Positions 7,332 to 12,237 of a stretch of 16,398 bases of DNA are shown here, piece by piece. This DNA is from Chthoniobacterales bacterium (GTDB taxonomy: Bacteria; Verrucomicrobiota; Verrucomicrobiia; Chthoniobacterales; JACTMZ01). Under the pieces are notes generated by a model. It saw only the letters and a list, made by a program, of their open reading frames with translations, did no database searches and was not told where the DNA came from. The position numbers and the translations under genes are program-made. The stretch is taken from positions 1 through 16,398 of the forward strand of contig JAFMJK010000021.1 of the NCBI GenBank assembly GCA_017853515.1. The letters are read 5' to 3'. The first letter of the stretch is position 1; every line of letters starts with the position of its first letter.

Positions 7332-7709
7332 GTGAGATTGTTGCTCGACTCCCACGCGCTGCTCTGGGCTCTGACCGCTCCGGAAAAATTGTCGGCGGAC
7401 GCCGCTCGGGAGATCGCCGCGGCTGCGAACAATGTCTGGTTCAGTCCTGCCTCGGTCTGGGAACTGGAGATCAAACGCGCTCAAGGCAAACTTGATTTGC
7501 CGCACAGCTGGCTCAACGCCGTGGAGCGTTCGAGATTTGCCGAGCTACCAATCCGCAGCAGCCACACGACAATCGCTGGACGCTTGCCTTGGCACCATCG
7601 TGACCCCTTCGACCGCATGCTCATCGCACAGGCGTTGGTGGAAGACCTGCGCTTGGTGACGCGTGATCGCTTGTCTGCGGCGTACGGCGTGAAGATGCTC
7701 GAAGCCTGA
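7332..7709 (+). CDS. vapC: PIN-domain RNase toxin, VapC family
   Basis: The 125-residue product from a GTG start has the PIN-domain acidic set: Asp6 in RLLLDSHALLWAL, Glu44 in SVWELEIKRA, Asp91 and Asp94 in DPFDRMLIAQAL, and Asp112 in LVTRDRLSAAYGV. These coordinate the metal ions used to cut RNA; VapC toxins commonly target tRNA or the rRNA sarcin-ricin loop, but the target here cannot be read. The GTG is chosen because it directly precedes the conserved RLLLDSHA, has GGAG (7321-7324) at 7-nt spacing, and follows the antitoxin stop by 4 nt. The open frame continues upstream through the antitoxin gene, but that part is not PIN sequence. The gene looks intact and ends 6 nt from convergent yajQ. 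Confidence 0.92.
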   Translation: MRLLLDSHALLWALTAPEKLSADAAREIAAAANNVWFSPASVWELEIKRAQGKLDLPHSWLNAVERSRFAELPIRSSHTTIAGRLPWHHRDPFDRMLIAQALVEDLRLVTRDRLSAAYGVKMLEA

Positions 7710-7715
7710 CGGATC

Positions 7716-8204
7716 TCAGTCGCGGAAGTTCGTGTAGTCGAGCGAGACGCCGAAATCTTTGGCGCGCAGGGCGGCGATCGCCTCCTGCAGGTCGTCGCGT
7801 TTTTTGCCGGTCACGCGGATTTGGCGGTCTTGCAGCGTCGATTGGATTTTCAGTCCGGACGCTTTGAGGAACTTGGAAATTTCTTTCGCTTTGTCGCCTT
7901 CCAGCCCTTGCTTGAAAACGAACAACTGCCTCGCGTGGCCGAGCGGAGAGATATCCGGATCTTTTTGGTCCACGTTGCGCAGGTCGATGTTGCGCTTGGC
8001 GAGTTTGGACACCGCGATTTCACGCAGTCCTTTGAGGCGCGAGGCATCTTCGGCGGTGAGGCGCAGGTTGCCGTCCTTTTCGATTTCCATTTTGGCCTCG
8101 GAGCCTTTGAAGTCGAAACGGCTGGCCAGCTCCCGGCGGGCTTGGTCCACGGCGTTGAGGATTTCCTGGCGATCCACTTCGGAAACGATGTCGAATGAGG
8201 GCAT
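7716..8204 (-). CDS. yajQ: YajQ family nucleotide (cyclic di-GMP)-binding protein
   Basis: The 162-residue product starts MPSFDIVSEVDRQEI, nearly the canonical YajQ opening, and continues with ELASRFDFKGSEAKMEI, GLREIAVSKLAKRNIDLRNVD and IQSTLQDRQIRVTGKKRDDLQEAIA. It ends in LDYTNFRD, also typical. YajQ is a small cytoplasmic protein with two RNP-like folds. Homologues in Xanthomonas bind cyclic di-GMP and act with a transcription factor; elsewhere RNA or nucleotide binding has been reported. The start lies only 13 nt from the 3' end of tRNA-Ile, so the mRNA is probably released from a tRNA-containing transcript. No Shine-Dalgarno is visible in that AT-rich leader. Confidence 0.95.
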   Translation of the reverse strand: MPSFDIVSEVDRQEILNAVDQARRELASRFDFKGSEAKMEIEKDGNLRLTAEDASRLKGLREIAVSKLAKRNIDLRNVDQKDPDISPLGHARQLFVFKQGLEGDKAKEISKFLKASGLKIQSTLQDRQIRVTGKKRDDLQEAIAALRAKDFGVSLDYTNFRD

Positions 8205-8217
8205 AAGTTTTTATTTC

Positions 8218-8293
8218 TGGTGGGGGCGCACGGACTCGAACCGTGAACCAAGCGATTATGAGCCGCCTGCTCTAACCATTGAGCTACACCCCC
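8218..8293 (-). tRNA. tRNA-Ile (CAU anticodon, lysidine-type)
   Basis: Read on the minus strand the 76 nt fold as acceptor GGGGGTG/CGCCCCC, D arm GCTC/GAGC, anticodon arm GGCGG-CTCATAA-TCGCT, a 5-nt variable loop, T arm CACGG-TTCGAGT-CCGTG, discriminator A and encoded CCA (8218-8220). The anticodon is CAT (8258-8260). The G1-C72 pair rules out initiator tRNA. The stretch GAGCAGGCGGCTCATAATCG is almost that of E. coli minor tRNA-Ile2 (ileX, as recalled) and unlike elongator tRNA-Met, so the C34 is probably converted to lysidine by TilS and the tRNA reads AUA. Elongator tRNA-Met is the alternative. Confidence 0.9.
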
Positions 8294-8311
8294 GGTTCGG
8301 AGGGAAGGATG

Positions 8312-8326
8312 AAGGCGGAGACCTGA
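8312..8326. repeat. short leader repeat, copy 2
   Basis: AAGGCGGAGACCTGA matches the sequence before the ABC-F start (3033-3047) at 14 of 15 positions. It sits 18 nt from the 5' end of tRNA-Ile, on the upstream side for the minus strand. The 63-nt gap holding it, between the tRNA and the small membrane protein gene, shows no other convincing signal. Confidence 0.35.
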
Positions 8327-8356
8327 AACTTGAAGAAAAATGTCCGGCGAACTTGC

Positions 8357-8560
8357 TCACCAAATATTCCAGACAGCTGCGCTCAATGCGGCGCCGATGA
8401 GGGCGTTGAGGGCGAGACCTTCGACGAAGTAGGGATAGACCATCAGAGCGATGCCGAGCAGGAGGCAGATCACGTTGCCTTCGCGTTTGCCGCGACGGAA
8501 GGCGGCCAATCCCGCCGCGCTGAAGACGATGATGACGAAAAACGTCGAGGGATCGGGCAT
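8357..8560 (-). CDS. small membrane protein of unknown function
   Basis: A 67-residue product with two or three hydrophobic segments: STFFVIIVFSAAGLAAF (about 5-21), a basic turn RRGKREG, ICLLLGIALMVYPYFV (about 31-46), and a weaker third segment ALIGAALSAAVW near the C-terminus. The pattern of helix, short basic loop and a GIALMxYPYFV helix resembles a small inner-membrane family seen in many Gram-negative genomes, recalled rather than searched. It has no enzyme motif. It lies between trpG and tRNA-Ile on the same strand. The ATG at 8560 is the only sensible start, and the coding-like hydrophobic pattern makes chance unlikely. Confidence 0.75.
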   Translation of the reverse strand: MPDPSTFFVIIVFSAAGLAAFRRGKREGNVICLLLGIALMVYPYFVEGLALNALIGAALSAAVWNIW

Positions 8561-8575
8561 GGGAGGGGAAGGTTC

Positions 8576-8602
8576 CGGCGGTTATAAACCGCCGCTACAT
8601 CG
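8576..8602. repeat. palindromic (REP-like) repeat after trpG
   Basis: CGGCGGTT-ATA-AACCGCCG is a perfect 8-bp inverted repeat with a 3-nt loop (8576-8594), followed by CTACATCGCTACAAC. It abuts the trpG stop codon (8603-8605), whose TAG falls in the same TGTAGCG context as the rsmH stop. It lacks a T-run, so a plain intrinsic terminator is less likely than a dispersed palindromic element or an mRNA-stabilising hairpin. Confidence 0.55.
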
Positions 8603-9166
8603 CTACAACTCGAGGAAGTTTTTCAGCAGGCGTTTGCCTTCGGAGGTGAGGATGGATTCGGGATGGAACTGCACTCCGTGGACGGGGAGCGTCTTGTGCT
8701 GCAGGCCCATGATTTCGCCTTCGGCGGTTTCGGCTGTGATTTCGAGAACGTCGGGCAGGGTGTCGCGCTTGACGATGAGAGAGTGGTAGCGGGTGGCTTC
8801 GAACGGGGACGGGAGATCTTTGAAGACACCTTTTCCGGTGTGGATGATCGGCGAGGTTTTGCCGTGCATGAGGCGGTCGGCGCGGACGACTTGTCCGCCG
8901 TAGACTTCGCCGATGCATTGGTGTCCGAGACAGACGCCGAGAACAGGCAGACGCTGGCCGAAAGTTTTGACCACTTCGTTGCTGATGCCGGCTTCGGAGG
9001 GCGTGCAGGGGCCGGGAGAGACGACGATTTTTTCCGGTCCGAGTTTTTCGATCTCGGCCACGGTGATGCAATTGTTGCGCACGACGCGGAGATCCGCCCC
9101 CAGCTCGCCGAAATACTGGACGAGATTGTAGGTGAAGCTGTCGTAGTTATCGAGGACGAGGATCAT
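8603..9166 (-). CDS. trpG: anthranilate synthase component II / glutamine amidotransferase TrpG
   Basis: TrpG supplies ammonia from glutamine to TrpE for anthranilate formation. The 187-residue product begins MILVLDNYDSFTYNLVQYFG, has VVSPGPCTPSEAG at 48-60, the nucleophile Cys79 in GVCLGHQCIGE, and HGVQFHPES with His168 and Glu170 completing the class I amidotransferase triad. Single-domain TrpG and PabA are hard to tell apart; adjacency to trpE decides here, and dual use for folate synthesis is possible. The ATG overlaps the trpE stop by 4 nt (9163-9166), implying translational coupling. The open frame runs far upstream inside trpE but without family similarity. The TAG stop adjoins a palindromic repeat. 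Confidence 0.94.
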   Translation of the reverse strand: MILVLDNYDSFTYNLVQYFGELGADLRVVRNNCITVAEIEKLGPEKIVVSPGPCTPSEAGISNEVVKTFGQRLPVLGVCLGHQCIGEVYGGQVVRADRLMHGKTSPIIHTGKGVFKDLPSPFEATRYHSLIVKRDTLPDVLEITAETAEGEIMGLQHKTLPVHGVQFHPESILTSEGKRLLKNFLEL

Positions 9167-10653
9167 GACGGGTCGGCGGTGCGGGCGCGTTCGATGGCGC
9201 GGATGACACCCATGGCTTTGTTGATGGTCTCTTGATACTCGCCCTGCGGGGTGCTGTCCGCAACCACGCCCGCGCCGGCCTGCACGTAAGCGGTGCCGTC
9301 TTTGAGCAGCACGGTGCGCAGGGCGATGCAGGAATTGAGATTTCCATCGTAGCCGAAATAGCCGACGGCGCCCGAGTAGCTGCAGCGTTTGCTTTGCTCG
9401 AATTCGTTGATGATCTGCATGGCCCGGACCTTCGGCGCTCCCGAGACGGTTCCCGCGGGGAAGGTGGCGCGCATGACGTCGAACGTGCTGTGGCCGGGTG
9501 AAAGCGTTCCGACGACGTTCGAGACGATATGCATGACGTGGCTGTAGCGCTCGATGGTCATGAAATCGGTGACGCGCACCGATTTGTATTCCGCGATGCG
9601 CCCGACGTCGTTGCGGGCCAGATCGACGAGCATGAGGTGTTCCGCGCGTTCCTTCGGGTCGGCGAGGAGTTTTTCCGCGTTGGCATCGTCCTCCTGCGGC
9701 GTGGCGCCGCGGCGGATCGTTCCCGCGATCGGTCGGATCTGGATTTCTCCTTCGTCGACGCGGACGTGGACTTCGGGCGAGCTGCCAACCAGATGGAACC
9801 CGGGGCAGCGCAGGAGAAACATGTAGGGGGAGGGGTTGACGTGGCGCAGGGCGCGGTAAAGATCGAGCGGCGATCCGGTGTAGGGTGTGGCGAAGCGCTG
9901 CGAGAGAACGACCTGGAAGACGTCGCCGGCGCGGATGTATTGCTGGGCCCACTCGACCATTTCGAGATAGTGGGATTCGGTTGTGTTGGAAACCACCTCG
10001 CCGGGCTCGCTGGCGTCGCCGGTCGTTTCCGGCGTCAAGTCCGCCGGCTTGGCCAATTGTTCCTCCAGACCGTGCAACTTGACGCAGGCTTTGGCGTAGG
10101 CTGCGGCGGGATCGCCGTCCGGGTAGGCGTTGACGATGAGTTTCAGCTTTTGCGTGACGTGATCGAAGACGAGGACGCGGTCGGTCGTGAAAAAATAGAG
10201 GTCGGGGAGCCCGAGTTCGTCCTTGGGCGGCGCGGAAACGGTCGGCTCGAAGTATCGGACCGCGTCATAGGAAAGATACCCCACGCATCCCCCGGGAAAA
10301 TGGAGCGATCCGGCGGGTGCACGCAGTCCGGACATTTCCTTCTCCAGTTCGGCGAGGGGGTCGGCGGCGCGTCCGGACCGGATGAGTTCCCCGTCGCGTT
10401 TGATGTCGAATCGGTCTCCGCGGGCGATGAACTCGCGTTCCGCGCCGCTGCCGAGGATCGAGTAGCGTCCGCTCTTCTGGTCCTGCTCGGCGGACTCGAA
10501 GAGAAACGCGGGTTCATCGCCGGCTATTTTGGCGAAGGCGGTGACGGGGGTTTCCGCATCGGTGTCGACCTCGGTCCATACGGGCACGACGCCGTGGTGG
10601 GCGGCAAGGCGTGCGAATTCTTCGGCGGACGGATGGATCTCGGTCGACGGCAT
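9163..10653 (-). CDS. trpE: anthranilate synthase component I TrpE
   Basis: TrpE converts chorismate to anthranilate, the committed step to tryptophan. The 496-residue product has the N-terminal regulatory motif FLFESAEQDQKSGRYSILG (LFES at 51-54, where the tryptophan-binding LLES is usual) and the chorismate-binding domain. That domain includes SQRFATPYTGSPLDLYRAL, NPSPYMFLLR, IRPIAGTIRRG, LVDLARNDVGRI, GAPKVRAMQIINEFE and YSGAVGYFGYDGNLNSCIALRT. Length is normal. It is followed by trpG with a 4-nt overlap; no trpD, C, F, B or A gene is in the window. The 133-nt leader holds a perfect 21-nt palindrome and a 21-codon open frame without Trp codons, so classical Trp-codon attenuation is not evident. 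Confidence 0.95.
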   Translation of the reverse strand: MPSTEIHPSAEEFARLAAHHGVVPVWTEVDTDAETPVTAFAKIAGDEPAFLFESAEQDQKSGRYSILGSGAEREFIARGDRFDIKRDGELIRSGRAADPLAELEKEMSGLRAPAGSLHFPGGCVGYLSYDAVRYFEPTVSAPPKDELGLPDLYFFTTDRVLVFDHVTQKLKLIVNAYPDGDPAAAYAKACVKLHGLEEQLAKPADLTPETTGDASEPGEVVSNTTESHYLEMVEWAQQYIRAGDVFQVVLSQRFATPYTGSPLDLYRALRHVNPSPYMFLLRCPGFHLVGSSPEVHVRVDEGEIQIRPIAGTIRRGATPQEDDANAEKLLADPKERAEHLMLVDLARNDVGRIAEYKSVRVTDFMTIERYSHVMHIVSNVVGTLSPGHSTFDVMRATFPAGTVSGAPKVRAMQIINEFEQSKRCSYSGAVGYFGYDGNLNSCIALRTVLLKDGTAYVQAGAGVVADSTPQGEYQETINKAMGVIRAIERARTADPS

Positions 10654-10666
10654 GAAGGACGAGAAG

Positions 10667-10732
10667 TTAGCGGCCCGCTGGGCCAGCGGGCCCTACCGGC
10701 AGAAGAGCGAGTAATAGAGCAGCGGACGGCAT
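10667..10732 (-). other. short leader ORF upstream of trpE
   Basis: ATG at 10732-10730 opens a 21-codon frame, MPSAALLLALLPVGPAGPAG plus Arg and TAA (10667-10669), ending 13 nt before the trpE ATG in another frame. Six of the first eleven residues are Leu and there is no Trp. Its last third is the palindrome at 10672-10692. It could be a leader peptide or a chance frame; no good Shine-Dalgarno is seen. Confidence 0.3.
10672..10692. repeat. perfect 21-nt palindrome in the trpE leader
   Basis: GGCCCGCTGG-G-CCAGCGGGCC has 10-bp perfect arms around one base, flanked by TTAGC and CTAC, an outline similar to the other palindromes in the window. It lies 18 nt from the trpE ATG in the 5' untranslated region on the minus strand. 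It may be a REP-like element or a regulatory hairpin affecting trpE expression. There is no T-run for termination. Confidence 0.6.
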
Positions 10733-10786
10733 GTGTGGCGACGCGGAGGAATCTAAATGGTCGCGGGTGGCGGGTAACGGGAAAAA

Positions 10787-11245
10787 TTATCCGCGGCGGT
10801 TGAAAGCGGCGGCGGTGCGGGCGGCTTCGCGTTCGGCGACCTGACGTTTCAGATCCTGCCGTTTGTCCGGGGCTTTTTTGCCCTTGGCGACGCCGATCTC
10901 GACTTTGACGTGATGTTTTTTCCAGTAGAGGCGAAGTGCGGGGAGGGCGCAGCCTTGCAGTTCGACGGCTTCGCGGAGCTTGAGAAGTTCGTGGCGATGG
11001 ACGAGCAGGCGGCGCGGGCGTTTGGCCTCGTGCTGTTCGTGGCTGGCGCGCTCGTAGGGCTGGATATCGAGCCCGTGGAGGAAGAGTTCGCCTTTCTCCA
11101 AGCGCGCGAAAGCGCTGGTCATGTTGGCCAGGCCGAGGCGGATGGATTTCACCTCGGTGCCGCGCAAGGCGAGGCCGGCCTCGAAGGATTCGAGGATGTG
11201 GTAGCTGTGCCGCGCCTTGCGATTGGTGACGATGTCTGTGCCCAT
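10787..11245 (-). CDS. smpB: SsrA (tmRNA)-binding protein SmpB
   Basis: SmpB carries tmRNA to stalled ribosomes for trans-translation. The 152-residue product has the family opening VTNRKARHSYHILESFEAG, LALRGTEVKSIRLG, the strand GELFLHGLDIQPYE, and the basic C-terminal tail GVAKGKKAPDKRQDLKRQ that enters the mRNA channel. Length is typical. An AAAGG lies 6 nt before the ATG. The 34-nt gap after rpoZ contains a 15-nt GC palindrome (11259-11273). The ssrA gene, often near smpB, is not visible here. The gene is probably transcribed with rpoZ. Confidence 0.96.
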   Translation of the reverse strand: MGTDIVTNRKARHSYHILESFEAGLALRGTEVKSIRLGLANMTSAFARLEKGELFLHGLDIQPYERASHEQHEAKRPRRLLVHRHELLKLREAVELQGCALPALRLYWKKHHVKVEIGVAKGKKAPDKRQDLKRQVAEREAARTAAAFNRRG

Positions 11246-11279
11246 GGCGGGCCTTTCCCCGGCGCGGCGCCGGACGGCC

Positions 11280-11486
11280 TCAGGCCGCGGCTTGGGCCGG
11301 ACGCGCGGAAATCTTGCCCTCGCCGATTTCCTTCAGCGCGATGTCGATGAAGCCCATGCCCGGATCGACCTCGACGAGCGGACGGCTGGAAGCATTGAGT
11401 TGGCGCACGCGGCGCGAGACGAGGTTGACGAGAACCTTGTCGTTTCCAACGGATTCGCGGGCTTTTTCGAGAAACATGGGATTCAT
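11280..11486 (-). CDS. rpoZ: RNA polymerase omega subunit
   Basis: The 68-residue product, MNPMFLEKARESVGNDKVLV then NLVSRRVRQLN and VDPGMGFIDIALKEIGEGKI, follows the omega pattern. That pattern is an N-terminal helix, the VxLVxxRxRQL segment that clamps the beta' C-terminus, and a late ALxEI helix. Omega helps assemble and stabilise RNA polymerase. It is shorter than the roughly 90-residue E. coli protein, as in several other phyla. The start at 11486 is chosen over an in-frame ATG at 11555 because the conserved sequence begins there and the promoter at 11537-11566 would place the upstream ATG outside the transcript. smpB follows after 34 nt. Confidence 0.87.
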   Translation of the reverse strand: MNPMFLEKARESVGNDKVLVNLVSRRVRQLNASSRPLVEVDPGMGFIDIALKEIGEGKISARPAQAAA

Positions 11487-11536
11487 TTGGTTGAAGTTTT
11501 CATGGCTGATCGACGGTGCGCCGCCAGTGACCCTGA

Positions 11537-11566
11537 AGAATAGGAGGGGGGCCAAGGGGATGTCAA
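11537..11566 (-). promoter_or_regulatory. sigma-70-type promoter of rpoZ-smpB
   Basis: On the minus strand TTGACA (11566-11561, full consensus) is followed by an 18-nt spacer and TATTCT (11542-11537, 4 of 6). The transcript would start near 11530, about 44 nt before the rpoZ ATG. It is the best-looking promoter in the window and faces away from the candidate tRNA-Cys promoter. Confidence 0.6.
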
Positions 11567-11582
11567 TCTTCTCGTGGCGGGT

Positions 11583-11615
11583 TTGACAAAAGAGGCGGGC
11601 GCTGTCAGAGATACT
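11583..11615 (+). promoter_or_regulatory. candidate promoter of tRNA-Cys
   Basis: TTGACA (11583-11588, full consensus) precedes GATACT (11610-11615, 4 of 6) by 21 nt, longer than the ideal 17. It would start transcription a few bases before the tRNA. The -35 is convincing; the -10 is weak. Confidence 0.4.
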
Positions 11616-11628
11616 CCCTCAAGCGATC

Positions 11629-11700
11629 GGCGGGGTAGCCAAGTGGTAAGGCAGGGCTCTGCAAAAGCCCTATGCGTCGGTTCGATTCCGACCCTCGCCT
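11629..11700 (+). tRNA. tRNA-Cys (GCA anticodon)
   Basis: The 72 nt fold as acceptor GGCGGGG/CCTCGCC (one G-U pair), a short D arm GCC/GGC, anticodon arm GGGCT-CTGCAAA-AGCCC with anticodon GCA, variable loop TATGC, T arm GTCGG-TTCGATT-CCGAC and discriminator U, the main identity element of tRNA-Cys. CCA is not encoded (CGT follows), unlike tRNA-Ile in the same window, so a CCA-adding enzyme is needed. It converges with the minus-strand lipoprotein gene, which ends 9 nt away. Confidence 0.96.
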
Positions 11701-11709
11701 CGTTCCTCC

Positions 11710-12222
11710 TCAAGGGTTGAGATAAATCCCCATCGCGCCCGTATCGGGGGTGTTCATGGCGCGGCGCACGGCGGCGGCGATTTCCGTGTTGTCTCCGCCG
11801 TCGAAGGTCAGCGTGAGCAGACCGCGGCGGAATTCGGCGCGTGGTTTGGCTGGAGCACCGGCCAAGTTGGCCCTCACGGCGGCGAGCACGCCGGCTTGGC
11901 GAAAAATAGGCACGGGTTGCCGCGCGCCGGGCGTGCCGCGGTTGACTATCAAAGTCCGGCCCGGATCGACCCATGTGGCGCCGCTGCCGATCAAGCCCGG
12001 CAAATCCGAGCGCGCCGGCGCGGATGGCGTCGCAGGGCGGGCTGCCGGGCGCGGAGTAGAGCGCGGCTTTGTTTTGGCCAGGACGGGAGCCGGCGTCGGG
12101 GCGGGCTTCGGTGCCGGAGCCACGGAAGCGGGCGTGGAAGGAGCGGGTTTTTCCCGGGCGGTGGTGCAACCGGCCAGCGCGAGCGCCGCGCCCATGCAAC
12201 CGAGGAGAACCTTGCGTGCCAT
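11710..12222 (-). CDS. putative lipoprotein with Pro/Ala-rich linker, unknown function
   Basis: The 170-residue product begins MARKVLLGCMGAALALAGCT, a lipoprotein signal peptide with lipobox LAGC and acylated Cys19. Residues about 22-70 are rich in Pro, Ala and Lys, a flexible linker as in envelope lipoproteins. The remaining 95 residues look globular: SGATWVDPGRTLIVNRG, VPIFRQAGVLAAVRANL, then RRGLLTLTFDGGDNTEIAAA ending MGIYLNP. I do not recognise the domain. The start is supported by TAAGG 8 nt upstream. It is divergent from the LysM lipoprotein gene with only 15 nt between starts, suggesting joint regulation and perhaps a shared envelope role. The frame stays open far upstream antisense to the LysM gene, which I treat as a shadow. 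Confidence 0.75.
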   Translation of the reverse strand: MARKVLLGCMGAALALAGCTTAREKPAPSTPASVAPAPKPAPTPAPVLAKTKPRSTPRPAARPATPSAPARSDLPGLIGSGATWVDPGRTLIVNRGTPGARQPVPIFRQAGVLAAVRANLAGAPAKPRAEFRRGLLTLTFDGGDNTEIAAAVRRAMNTPDTGAMGIYLNP

Positions 12223-12237
12223 CGCCGGGACCTTATC

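Noticed and set aside
7029..7709. Toxin-antitoxin pair as part of a larger mobile or defence island
   Set aside because: It is flanked directly by intact pyrF and yajQ, has similar base composition, and has no accessory genes around it.
9167..9952. Upstream extension of the trpG frame
   Set aside because: Arg/His/Pro-rich frame inside trpE; the TrpG family begins exactly at the ATG overlapping the trpE stop.
9529..10803. A 424-codon open frame on the plus strand
   Set aside because: Antisense shadow of trpE, which has unmistakable motifs; no recognisable domain.
11487..11555. Earlier rpoZ start at 11555
   Set aside because: The extra 23 residues are not omega-like, and the promoter -10 at 11537-11542 lies inside them.
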